Below are positions 14,882 through 22,367 of a DNA stretch of 41,462 bases, piece after piece. Position numbers and translations under genes: made by a program. Location: contig JAKQKT010000153.1 in the NCBI GenBank assembly GCA_029560515.1, forward strand, positions 1 through 41,462. Direction: 5' to 3'. This DNA is from Pseudomonadota bacterium (GTDB taxonomy: Bacteria > Pseudomonadota > Gammaproteobacteria > Xanthomonadales > Xanthomonadaceae). Below the pieces are notes generated by a model. It was given only the letters and a program-made list of their open reading frames with translations, did not search any database and was not told the DNA's origin. The stretch's first letter is position 1. Every line of letters begins with the position of its first letter.

Positions 14882-15685
14882 ATGAAAACCATCGGCCCGC
14901 AACGCATCGTCTGTCTTACCGAAGAACCGACCGAGGTGCTGTATGCACTCGGCGAGCAGCATCGCATTGTCGGCATTTCCGGCTTTACCGTTCGCCCTGC
15001 GAAAGCGCGCAAGGAAAAACCGAAAGTCAGTGCATTTACGTCGGCGAAGATTGATGAAATCCTGAAACTGAAACCGGATTTCGTCATCGGATTTTCCGAT
15101 ATCCAGTCCGAGATCGCGGCGGCCTTGATCAAACAGGGGGTCGAGGTATGGATCAGCAATCATCGCAGCGTGCAGGGAATTCTCGATTACATCAGGCGAC
15201 TCGGCGCCCTGGTCGGCGTTGCCGACAAGGCCAACGGCTATGCCGATGAGCTGGAAAAGAGTCTTGAGCAAATCAGTCTGCAGGCCGGCCGGTTAAAACA
15301 ACGCCCGAAAGTCTATTTCGAGGAGTGGGATGAACCACTGATCAGCGGCATCCAATGGGTTTGCGAGCTGATCCGGATTGCCGGCGGCGACGATATTCTT
15401 CCGGAACGCGCCGAGAAAAGCCTGGCGAAGGATCGCATCATGGCCAATGGCGATGAGGTCATTGCGCGCAACCCCGACATCATTTTCGGTTCCTGGTGCG
15501 GCAAGAAATTCCGTCCGGAAAAAGTGGCGCAGCGAGAAGGTTGGGCTAGTATCAATGCGGTAAAAAACAAGCAGATGTTCGAAATCAAATCACCGATCAT
15601 CCTGCAACCCGGTCCAGCCGCGCTGAGCGATGGCGTGATCGAAATCGCGGCGCATATCCGTCATTGGGCCGGCCGGGGCTTGTAG
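14882..15685 (+). CDS. Cobalamin-binding-protein-like (BtuF-type) domain protein without signal peptide
   Basis: The 267-residue product has the periplasmic-binding fold of BtuF/FhuD-like proteins: RIVCLTEEPTEVLYALGE at the start, a first lobe with FTSAKIDEILKLKPDFVIGF, a long linking helix, and a second lobe ending in SPIILQPGPAALSDGV. There is no signal peptide or lipobox from either possible start, so it appears to stay in the cytoplasm. An in-frame start at 14846 would overlap pdxH and is less likely. No ABC permease or ATPase gene adjoins it. Ligand and partners are unknown. It follows pdxH by eight bases and is probably co-transcribed. Confidence 0.8.
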   Translation: MKTIGPQRIVCLTEEPTEVLYALGEQHRIVGISGFTVRPAKARKEKPKVSAFTSAKIDEILKLKPDFVIGFSDIQSEIAAALIKQGVEVWISNHRSVQGILDYIRRLGALVGVADKANGYADELEKSLEQISLQAGRLKQRPKVYFEEWDEPLISGIQWVCELIRIAGGDDILPERAEKSLAKDRIMANGDEVIARNPDIIFGSWCGKKFRPEKVAQREGWASINAVKNKQMFEIKSPIILQPGPAALSDGVIEIAAHIRHWAGRGL

Positions 15686-15739
15686 GGCCGATATTGTTTC
15701 AGCTATAAGTTCGTCTTCATAATTTGAAGGGGCGAGTTC

Positions 15740-16840
15740 ATGAAAAAAATCATGTTGCCATTGCTTATCAGCGGCCTGGTCTTGACGGCTTGTTCCGCCA
15801 ATAAAGAAGAGGCCGCGCCGCTTGCTGCAGAGCCTGCTGCCGTAGCCGCTCCTGAGCCTGCAAAAAATCTCGCTCCAGCAGAAACAACGGCACCTGCTAC
15901 CACTGCCGGCACCACGCCGCTTGCCGATTCTCCTGCCACTCCCGCCGCATCGGCCGGGTTCGATATTTCCGCCGTACCGGTCGCAACTCCAACCCTGGGT
16001 GCATGGCCCTATGTCGGCCTGCTTGATGGTTATGAAAAACTGACAGTGAAAAATGGTCCCGGTGATTCGGCCCGCGAATACATGCGCGATGTCGCTTTCG
16101 ATCACTATGAGTTCTTCGATGGTACCAAGCTGATTCCGGTCGAAGGTCGTCGCATCACCTACAAGGTGATCGGAAAGGGTGCCTCCTTCTTCCAGGTCAA
16201 GAAGAATTACGAATCGGTGATCAAGGGCTGGGGCGGCGTCACCGTATTCGAAGGCAAGGGACAGGCACTGAAAGACCACAGCCTGAAATTCGAGGAAGGC
16301 GGCCACCGCGCACGTTACTGGCTCGAAAAAGACGAGATGGGCGTGTATGTGCTTCGTACTCCCGACAAGGAAATCTGGGTCGAAACCTACAAGCCGTATC
16401 CGCTGGACAATGAAGACTACTGGTTGACGGTGGTCGAGAAAAAAGCACTGGAAGTGACCTTGAAGGCGATACCGGCTGCGGAATTGAAGAAGTCGCTGGA
16501 TGCCAATGGCCATGTGGCGCTGTACATCAATTTCGATACCAACAAATCGGTGATCAAGGATGAGTCCAAACCCATCATCGCCGAAATCGTGAAGCTGCTC
16601 GAAGCGGATCCGGAGTTGAAGCTGACGGTCGAAGGGCATACCGACAACGTCGGTACCGCGCCAGCCAACCAGAAGCTTTCCGAAGCACGCGCGAACTCGG
16701 TGGTTGGTGCCTTGATCGGGCAGGGCATTGCCTACGACCGCCTGCAACCTAAAGGTCTGGGCCAAACCAAACCGCTGACCGAAAATACGACCGAAGAAGG
16801 CCGTGCCAAAAACCGCCGCGTCGAGCTGGTCAAACGTTAA
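15740..16840 (+). CDS. OmpA-family outer-membrane lipoprotein
   Basis: The 366-residue protein has a lipoprotein signal with lipobox LTAC, then an Ala/Pro/Glu-rich linker (to about residue 75), a middle domain I do not recognise (about 80-250), and a C-terminal OmpA-like peptidoglycan-binding domain. In the last, YINFDTNKSVIKDES, VEGHTDNVGT, LSEARANSV and KNRRVELV are the usual motifs, including the Asp and Arg that bind diaminopimelate. It likely links the outer membrane to the cell wall. Strong hairpins follow at 16847-16909. Confidence 0.93.
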   Translation: MKKIMLPLLISGLVLTACSANKEEAAPLAAEPAAVAAPEPAKNLAPAETTAPATTAGTTPLADSPATPAASAGFDISAVPVATPTLGAWPYVGLLDGYEKLTVKNGPGDSAREYMRDVAFDHYEFFDGTKLIPVEGRRITYKVIGKGASFFQVKKNYESVIKGWGGVTVFEGKGQALKDHSLKFEEGGHRARYWLEKDEMGVYVLRTPDKEIWVETYKPYPLDNEDYWLTVVEKKALEVTLKAIPAAELKKSLDANGHVALYINFDTNKSVIKDESKPIIAEIVKLLEADPELKLTVEGHTDNVGTAPANQKLSEARANSVVGALIGQGIAYDRLQPKGLGQTKPLTENTTEEGRAKNRRVELVKR

Positions 16841-16846
16841 GCACAG

Positions 16847-16909
16847 GGTGGGCATTGCCCACCTGAATCATCATGCGTGCGAAAAGGCGGGCAATGCCCG
16901 CCTTTTTTT
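16847..16909 (+). terminator. Tandem hairpins ending the OmpA lipoprotein gene
   Basis: The first hairpin (GGTGGGC 16847-16853 with GCCCACC 16857-16863) lacks a T-tract. The second (AAAGGCGGGC 16883-16892, GCCCGCCTTT 16896-16905) runs into seven T residues and is a classic intrinsic terminator. The cores GGGCATTGCCC and GGGCAATGCCC are reverse complements of each other, so cross-pairing is also possible. Confidence 0.9.
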
Positions 16910-16958
16910 CTGCGTGAACCTTTCGGGCGTTTCCTCCGACTACCCATAAGACGGAACC

Positions 16959-16973
16959 GAGGATTCGAACTTG
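16959..16973 (+). promoter_or_regulatory. Ribosome site GAGGA supporting a TTG start for the sigma factor
   Basis: GAGGA (16959-16963) lies seven bases ahead of TTG 16971. No ATG suits the N-terminus, and the family-like sequence begins soon after this TTG. A TTG start would keep expression of the sigma factor low. Confidence 0.55.
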
Positions 16974-17519
16974 AACACAGAGGATTTGCAATACACGGCA
17001 CGTACCGATGAGCTTCTGGCAATACGTTGCCAGCTCGGCGAGCATGCTGCATTTGACGAGCTCATAAGAAAATGGGCGCCGCCATTGCGTAGATATGTTG
17101 CGCGAGTGGTGAACAATCACGATGTCAGCGACGACATCATGCAGGAAATATGGATTTCGGTGCTGCGTGGTGTTGCCGGATTGCGTGATTGCTCAAAATT
17201 TCGTTCCTGGCTTTTCAGCATTGCCCATCGCACACTGATGGATCGTCTGCGCGGACAGTACTCGATTTCAATCGACAACGACATGGCGCTTGATGAAATC
17301 GCGGTCGAGGATATGGAAGCTCGACACAATGAAGCACGCCGGATTGTCGAAGGCGGACTATCTTCATTGCCGCTGTTAGAGCGCGAAGTACTGACTCTTT
17401 TTTATTTGCAGGAACTTTCGCTGGTCGAAGTCGCCAGCGTGCTTGCCCTGCCGATTGGTACCGTTAAATCACGACTTTTCAGGGCGCGAATCATGCTTCG
17501 CGACCAAATCGCCCATTAG
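16971..17519 (+). CDS. ECF (sigma-70 family) RNA polymerase sigma factor
   Basis: The 182-residue protein has only regions 2 and 4, the hallmark of ECF sigma factors. Region 2 includes FDELIRKWAPPLRRYV, DDIMQEIWISVLRG and FRSWLFSIAHRTLMDRLR. Region 4 includes LPLLEREVLTLFYLQELSL and the helix-turn-helix VLALPIGTVKSRLFRARIML. It directs polymerase to a small regulon, often including its own operon. The start appears to be TTG. The next gene begins nine bases after its stop codon and encodes a membrane protein, which would be the expected place for an anti-sigma factor. No zinc-binding HxxxCxxC anti-sigma motif is seen there. Confidence 0.93.
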   Translation: MNTEDLQYTARTDELLAIRCQLGEHAAFDELIRKWAPPLRRYVARVVNNHDVSDDIMQEIWISVLRGVAGLRDCSKFRSWLFSIAHRTLMDRLRGQYSISIDNDMALDEIAVEDMEARHNEARRIVEGGLSSLPLLEREVLTLFYLQELSLVEVASVLALPIGTVKSRLFRARIMLRDQIAH

Positions 17520-17528
17520 GAAAACATC

Positions 17529-18032
17529 ATGAACCAGAACAGCCACAAATCATCGTCCGATTACAACGTCAGGCTTGAACAGCTCACAAGCCATGCATTA
17601 TCAGCTCCTGCGCGCTTCTGGCATGTCGGGTTGTTACTCGCCGCACTCGCGATGAGCATTATCCTGATAGCCCTATTGGTGACCGAGCCGGCAATTCCCA
17701 TGCGGACACGCATTGCATTCGCAGTGATGCTGGCGATGTCGCTTTCCTGGATGGCCTACTCGATCTGGGTGCTGAAAAACCGCTTGACGCTGCTGGCCAA
17801 TCACCGAATTGTTGCAGGGAAAATGGCGGTAGCATTCACTGCTATTTTCACTGTATCCGCACTGGCCACGGGTTTTTTTGCCGGTAAAGCGACAGGGTTT
17901 TTGGCTGCCGGCATGGGAGCTGCATTGCTTGTCATTGCCCTTGGCTTGCTCGCTCGCGCAAAACGACGTTTCGCCATCCTGCACAATCGGCGCCAACAAC
18001 TTGAGCGCGAACTGGCCGGAGAAAAGACATGA
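17529..18032 (+). CDS. Four-helix membrane protein next to the ECF sigma factor
   Basis: The 167-residue protein has an N-terminal hydrophilic stretch of about 30 residues, four predicted membrane helices (about 32-53, 60-82, 98-117 and 121-142), and a basic, charged tail ending RRQQLERELAGEKT. I do not recognise a family. Its position behind an ECF sigma gene suggests that it may sense a signal or restrain the sigma factor, but the sequence shows no known anti-sigma domain. Its stop overlaps the start of the hydrolase gene (ATGA at 18029-18032), so the two are translationally coupled. Confidence 0.8.
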   Translation: MNQNSHKSSSDYNVRLEQLTSHALSAPARFWHVGLLLAALAMSIILIALLVTEPAIPMRTRIAFAVMLAMSLSWMAYSIWVLKNRLTLLANHRIVAGKMAVAFTAIFTVSALATGFFAGKATGFLAAGMGAALLVIALGLLARAKRRFAILHNRRQQLERELAGEKT

Positions 18033-19465
18033 AGCCTTATCGCCAAATATTTGTCGCTATCACTTTGGTTTGCGCACTGTGGACCGTGCAAACGGCTTCG
18101 GCACAAATCATTTCGCAACAAGATCAGCCATTAAAATCCGCTGACGGCAGCACCCATATAGTTACCACCGGAAGAATCCGGGTTCCAGACTTGCATGCCG
18201 AAGCGGCAACGCTATCCAACACGATTGAACTTGCCTTTATTCGCGTAAGGCAATCGGACAGGCCGGGTTTGTCGGCACATATCGTGCTTGCCGGCGGCCC
18301 GGGAGACTCTGGTGTGAGCCTTGTCTGCAACATGGTGCTGCAAGGCGGGGCCGGTTTACTGGATCTGTTTGATGGCGACATCATCGGCATTGACCAGCGC
18401 GGCACTGGTGCCTCGCTTCCGAATCTTTCGGTTCAAACCAGCTATCAACTACCCTTGGACCAGCCTGGCTCATTGGCACTTTGGCTGCCCTTGATGGAGC
18501 AAACATCCAGCAAGGTCGCTGCTGAATTCCGGTCGCGCGGCATTCGTCTGGAAGCGTACAACACGCTGGAAAGTGCCGGCGACGTCAACGATGTCCGGCT
18601 TGCGCTTGGCTACGAAAAACTAAGCTTGTGGGGGCGCAGTTACGGCACTCATCTGGCACTAGCGGTATTAAAGCAATACCCGGAAAAAATAGATCGCATG
18701 ATACTCGTTGGGCCGGAAGGTCCCGATCAAACCTGGAAGCTGCCATCACAGGCGGATGCCGTAATACAAAGAATCAGTGAGCAGTCAAACGAGCCTGATT
18801 TGCTTCGACGGATGCAATCGGTAATTGATCGTCTGAAGAAAACACCGGTCACGGTAAATGTAGTTGACCCGGCAACGCAAAGATCCATTGCGATCAGCAT
18901 TGGTGCATTCGATGTGCAATGGTTAACCGTTCAGGCATTGGACAATCCACGTACCATCGCCACGCTGCCCGCGGCCTATCGTAAAATGGAAAAAGGCGAT
19001 TTCCAATCTATTGCACAACTGGCATTGATGTTTCGCAAACGTCTCGGTGTGGAGTCCGCAATGAAGCATATGATGGATGGAAGCTCGGGAGCCTCCACGC
19101 ATCGACGCCAGCAGATTGAAAGCCAGGCTGCCACTGCCACACTGGGAAATATTCTGAATTTTCCAGGAATGTATTTATCGAAGGCTTGGGGAGCGCAGGA
19201 TTTGGGCGATTTTTTTCGCGAGCCTGTCAGCAGCAAAGTACCAACTCTTATTCTTGCCGGGGAGCTCGACCCGAGAACGCCCGTTGCAAACGGGCAACAG
19301 ATCGCCAATACCTTGCCCAATGCAAGAGTCATCGTGGTGAAGAATGCGAGCCATCAGTTTGACGTGTTCGGCTCAGCCGATATTCGCAGCTTGCTTGCCA
19401 GATTCTTGCGCAATGAGCCTATCACAGAGGAAAGCATTACCTTGAAGCCCATCGTTTTTCAGTAG
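18029..19465 (+). CDS. Exported alpha/beta hydrolase (peptidase S33 / TAP-like)
   Basis: The 478-residue protein has a signal peptide (hydrophobic core to about residue 22, ending ALWTVQTASA) and is probably periplasmic or secreted. The alpha/beta-hydrolase fold shows HIVLAGGPGDSG (oxyanion region), IIGIDQRGTGAS, the nucleophile elbow GRSYGTH with Ser as nucleophile, LAGELDPRTP holding the acid, and KNASHQF holding the catalytic His. This resembles proline-iminopeptidase and tripeptidyl-aminopeptidase-like S33 enzymes. The substrate is unknown. It is translated from an ATG overlapping the membrane-protein stop, completing a sigma factor/membrane/hydrolase operon. Confidence 0.9.
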   Translation: MKPYRQIFVAITLVCALWTVQTASAQIISQQDQPLKSADGSTHIVTTGRIRVPDLHAEAATLSNTIELAFIRVRQSDRPGLSAHIVLAGGPGDSGVSLVCNMVLQGGAGLLDLFDGDIIGIDQRGTGASLPNLSVQTSYQLPLDQPGSLALWLPLMEQTSSKVAAEFRSRGIRLEAYNTLESAGDVNDVRLALGYEKLSLWGRSYGTHLALAVLKQYPEKIDRMILVGPEGPDQTWKLPSQADAVIQRISEQSNEPDLLRRMQSVIDRLKKTPVTVNVVDPATQRSIAISIGAFDVQWLTVQALDNPRTIATLPAAYRKMEKGDFQSIAQLALMFRKRLGVESAMKHMMDGSSGASTHRRQQIESQAATATLGNILNFPGMYLSKAWGAQDLGDFFREPVSSKVPTLILAGELDPRTPVANGQQIANTLPNARVIVVKNASHQFDVFGSADIRSLLARFLRNEPITEESITLKPIVFQ

Positions 19466-19487
19466 TGTCCAATGATGATCGGGCTGT

Positions 19488-19931
19488 CTATCCGCGTATC
19501 CGTTGTGTAAACCACCACATATGGCCTTCCGGATCGAGCGCACCATAACTGCGGTCGGCCCAATATGCTTCGCCGTAATCATGCAGCGAAGGCTCGTCGA
19601 TTATCTTCGCACCGGCAGCGCGGGCATGGGCGCAATGGGCATCGACATCATCGACAAATACCATCAGGCCTTGAGTATTGGCACCGCCCACCGAAAGCGG
19701 ACTTTTCATGTCCACATTCCATCGTGATGCCGGGCCGACGCGTTCTTCGCCGACCATGATCAAGCCTTCGCCATAAACGAGTTCGCTGTGTTCGATGCGA
19801 CCATCTTCGCCTTCGACTTTAAGTCGAATTTCAAAACCGAACGCAGTGCATAGCCAGTCGATCATTTTGGACGCTTCGCGGTAATACAGTCCCGATGAAA
19901 TGCGTGGCCAGTCTTTTGGAGTATTTTTCAT
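19488..19931 (-). CDS. VOC (glyoxalase/bleomycin-resistance-like) family protein
   Basis: From ATG 19931 the product is 147 residues; the frame is open further upstream without family support. ISSGLYYREASKMIDWLCTA is the usual first beta-alpha unit of a PhnB-like VOC protein. GLMVFVDDVDAHCAHARAAG begins the second unit, and SYGALDPEGHMWWFTQ is the end signature. VOC proteins include metal-dependent dioxygenases, isomerases and antibiotic-binding proteins; no specific activity can be assigned. It is the last of three minus-strand small genes (DUF1801, GyrI-like, VOC) reading away from the integrase gene. Confidence 0.88.
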   Translation of the reverse strand: MKNTPKDWPRISSGLYYREASKMIDWLCTAFGFEIRLKVEGEDGRIEHSELVYGEGLIMVGEERVGPASRWNVDMKSPLSVGGANTQGLMVFVDDVDAHCAHARAAGAKIIDEPSLHDYGEAYWADRSYGALDPEGHMWWFTQRIRG

Positions 19932-19999
19932 CGCAGTTTCCCTGGTTGACGGAATGGGATGCCGTTCAGTGCAATGTATGTCGGGCTGTGCCCAAAACA

Positions 20000-20465
20000 C
20001 TAATCGAGCAACGGACGATGGAGTTCGGTACGCCAGTTGGCCGGGTCTGGGCTTGATTCAGGGCCATTTGCATAGACCTCCCAGAGATCCGGTGCAGGCC
20101 TGTGGCCATTGGCTTCAATCCAGCATGAATTTGCCCCAAGCCTCGGAGAGGCCTTCGTAGGGGCCATGGTAAACAGTCCGAGCGACATTTTTTCTTGCTT
20201 TCAATTCGCCGGGCTGGACTCGACCGACAGCCGTGACGGGAGTGGATACCGGTACGCAAATGTCGAAATCGAATTGTTCGGGGCTCATTTTCAAATGATG
20301 GGTAAACCAGGGCCCGACGTGAGCAATGCCCTGTGCCTTGAGGGCAGAAAATATTTCGGTAATGCCCGGCCCCATCACGTGAGGGATTTCCTCGCGCGGA
20401 ATTTGAAGGTGGATGAAGGCGATGGTTTGCGCAGCGGTTTCGGTGATGTATGGAGTATCGATCAT
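20000..20465 (-). pseudogene. GyrI-like small-molecule-binding domain protein, frameshifted
   Basis: The first 116 codons (20465 to the stop at 20115) encode MIDTPYITETAAQTIAFIHL, ending VYHGPYEGLSEAWGKFMLD. This matches the AraC-effector-binding / GyrI-like fold. The expected continuation, WIEANGHRPAPDLWEVYANG to RTELHRPLLD, is present just downstream in another frame, ending at 20000. Reading frames would join if the single C of the minus-strand ATGCTGG (base 20123) were removed or two bases added there. It is therefore either a recent pseudogene or a sequence error. Such domains bind drugs or other small ligands. The gene starts 12 bases after the DUF1801 stop codon. Confidence 0.8.
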
Positions 20466-20477
20466 CGTGCCCTTTTC

Positions 20478-20885
20478 CTAGAGTAAGTGCGTCAACCATT
20501 GCCTGATGATGTCTTGAAATGCGTCGCCCTTGAGCGTGATTTCCGGCAAGTCCCTGAACTTGATGAAGGCACGATCTTTCCCGAGCCATTGCAGCAGATT
20601 GTCAGGGTCTTCGACCGCAATACGCTGCTTGATATCTTCGCGCTTTTTTGCGCCCAGATGCAAAATAATCTGGACGGCATCCTTGCAGTTCAGGTGGATG
20701 GTCGCAAACCATTCCTTGTAAAAAAAGCTCGGGGCATTCCATTTTACGCCGACCAGGATTTCCGGCTGCGCCGCACGAACCAGCATGATCAGGGCTTCTA
20801 TTTCGGATTTCTTCGGGTGCTCAAGCAGACGCATGAACTCTTCAATATCGGCGGCCGTGGTTTTGTTTGTCTTCGCCATCGTCAT
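20478..20885 (-). CDS. DUF1801 family protein
   Basis: From the ATG at 20885 (GGA seven bases upstream; 20879 is an alternative) the protein has 135 residues. KTTAADIEEFMRLLEHPKKS, EIEALIMLVRAAQPEI, VKWNAPSFFYKEWFATIHLN and LHLGAKKRED are the DUF1801 (YdhG-like) pattern. The function of the family is unknown; members are small cytoplasmic proteins often encoded near AraC-effector-type and VOC genes, as here. It is the first of the three-gene minus-strand group, divergent from the integrase gene about 290 bases away. Confidence 0.88.
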   Translation of the reverse strand: MTMAKTNKTTAADIEEFMRLLEHPKKSEIEALIMLVRAAQPEILVGVKWNAPSFFYKEWFATIHLNCKDAVQIILHLGAKKREDIKQRIAVEDPDNLLQWLGKDRAFIKFRDLPEITLKGDAFQDIIRQWLTHLL

Positions 20886-21060
20886 GTCATATTCCATCGT
20901 CAGCGCGTATGCAACGCACAAATTCAATAAACGTGTCGCGATGTTGCCGACGACACTCAGGCCAGGATACAAGGTCAGTGCTGGCGAGTGTGCAGCGTAT
21001 GCCTGATTGTCAGCCGGGTAAAGTTTTTGGGTTTTTTCAATATGCGTAGAGGTACTGTTG

Positions 21061-21073
21061 GCGGGCTTCCCGC
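21061..21073. other. Short hairpin in the DUF1801-integrase intergenic region
   Basis: GCGGG-CTT-CCCGC forms a five-bp stem. It lies in the 286 bases between the divergent DUF1801 and integrase genes. I searched this interval by eye for an integron attI-type core (GTTRRRY on either strand) and saw only near matches such as GTTGGCG just left of the hairpin. A weak promoter-like TTGTCA at 21112-21117 points toward the integrase. Confidence 0.3.
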
Positions 21074-21211
21074 TTTACGTGCCGCCTTCCCGCGCGAAAA
21101 ATACTTTCGCCTTGTCAGCCGGAAAAATGCGCTATCGTGACTTTTTTAACCACGTGAAAGGAGCGATTGTGATGGGGTATTTCGTCTGCGGTACAGGCTG
21201 CACCCCGATTG

Positions 21212-22153
21212 ATGGATCAGGTTTCGACGGTTTGCAGGCGGCGGCATTTTAGCCCTCGAACCGAGGAGGCTTACCGGTTCTGGATTCGGAAATATATTTA
21301 TTTTCACAAGGTCAGGCACCCACGCGATGTTGGTATCGAGGGCATTGCGCCCTACATCAATTTTCTGGCGGTGGAAAAACATGTTGCCGCCACCACGCAA
21401 TCGCAGGCCCTGAATGCATTGATATTCCTGTATCGCGATGTGCTGGAAATGCAGGTCGGCCATATCAAGGGTCTGAAGCGTGTCCAGCATATCAGCAGGA
21501 TTCCGGTCGTATTGATGGTGGAAGAAGTCCGGCTCGTGCTGTCCCATATGTCGGGTACTCCGAGATTGATGGCAGAGCTCATTTATGGTGCGGGATTGAG
21601 AGTGACCGAGGCGATGACGTTGCGCATCAAGGACATCGATTTCCAGGCAAGGACGATCAGCATTCGAAATGGAAAAGGAAGCAAGGATCGAACCAGTCTT
21701 CTGCCTTTGCGTTTGTCCGACGCGCTGCAGCGTCATTTGCTGAAGGTTATTGCGCTATACAAGGAGGACGCGATGAATGGCCGCGGATTCGCCCCCTTGC
21801 CCGGAGCCTTGCACAGGAAATATCCGGGCTCGGCCCGCAGTGTCGCTTGGCAATTCGTCTTTCCCTCCACTGCCGTCAGGCCCTGTCCCGAAACCGGACG
21901 AATGCTGCGCTGGCATGCGCCCGATTCGACGGTGCAGCGGGCATTCAAAAGCGCCTTGGCAAAAGCGGAAATACACAAACATGCCAGTGTCCACACGCTT
22001 CGCCATTCGTTTGCGACCCATTTGCTTGCGGATGGTACCGACATTCGGACCATCCAGTTGCTACTGGGGCACCGCAATATCAATACAACCATGATTTACA
22101 CCCACGTTGAACACTCCATTCGCCGTACTACCAGTCCATTGGACCGGATATAG
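21212..22153 (+). CDS. Integron-type tyrosine recombinase (IntI), 5' end probably frameshifted
   Basis: From ATG 21212 the product is 313 residues. The N-terminal SAM-like domain reads MDQVSTVCRRRHFSPRTEEA and HPRDVGIEG. The catalytic domain has the active-site Arg in GAGLRVTEAMTLR, Lys in GKGSKDR, HxxR in HTLRHSFATH, the second His in LLGHRNI and Tyr in MIYTHV. The insert ALHRKYPGSARSVAWQFVFPS is the additional patch that marks integron integrases. No ribosome site precedes ATG 21212. An AAAGGAG with ATG at 21172 opens the wrong frame; removing one G from GGGG (21174-21177) would give MGISSAVQAAPRLMDQV, a normal IntI start. The C-terminus is near normal (TSPLDRI). No cassette array or attC was recognised. 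Confidence 0.88.
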   Translation: MDQVSTVCRRRHFSPRTEEAYRFWIRKYIYFHKVRHPRDVGIEGIAPYINFLAVEKHVAATTQSQALNALIFLYRDVLEMQVGHIKGLKRVQHISRIPVVLMVEEVRLVLSHMSGTPRLMAELIYGAGLRVTEAMTLRIKDIDFQARTISIRNGKGSKDRTSLLPLRLSDALQRHLLKVIALYKEDAMNGRGFAPLPGALHRKYPGSARSVAWQFVFPSTAVRPCPETGRMLRWHAPDSTVQRAFKSALAKAEIHKHASVHTLRHSFATHLLADGTDIRTIQLLLGHRNINTTMIYTHVEHSIRRTTSPLDRI

Positions 22154-22222
22154 ATTGGTCAATGAAGAATGACGTTGAATCATAGTTTTAATTGAGCATT
22201 TTTCAGCCTGTCTGGGCCAGCA

Positions 22223-22243
22223 AGGCAGTCGTGTGGACTGCCT
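22223..22243. other. Hairpin downstream of the integrase gene
   Basis: AGGCAGTC (22223-22230) pairs with GACTGCCT (22236-22243) across a five-base loop. No T-tract follows. It stands next to the longer bulged palindrome at 22246-22295. Confidence 0.6.
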
Positions 22244-22245
22244 GC

Positions 22246-22295
22246 ATGGATGCGCGAAGCAGGACAAGGAATAGTTTCACTGCTTGCGCATCCAT
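22246..22295. other. Bulged 16-bp palindrome downstream of the integrase gene
   Basis: The left arm 22246-22262 and the right arm 22280-22295 are reverse complements over 16 bp except for one extra G in the left arm (GGATGCGC-G-AAGCAG against CTGCTTGCGCATCC), with a 17-base loop. A long folded stem with one extrahelical base recalls attC sites, but the conserved outer AAC and GTT of attC are not at its ends. It could instead be a processed 3' structure of the integrase mRNA. Confidence 0.5.
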
Positions 22296-22367
22296 ATCAA
22301 TCCTGCACTTTTAAAAAGTACTGGGCATCGAACATTCATACTGAGACCCAGCGCTTGCAGTGGGTGT

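Noticed and set aside
15590-16855. 421-codon frame on the minus strand
   Set aside because: It is antisense to the OmpA-family lipoprotein, which has a lipobox, signature motifs and a terminator. The antisense protein resembles nothing and has no ribosome site.
19488-20885. Three small genes (DUF1801, GyrI-like, VOC) pointing away from the integrase, as cassettes would in an integron array
   Set aside because: Cassettes should be separated by attC sites. The DUF1801-GyrI gap is only 12 bases and the GyrI-VOC gap of 68 bases shows no RYYYAAC/GTTRRRY pair. They look like an ordinary small operon.
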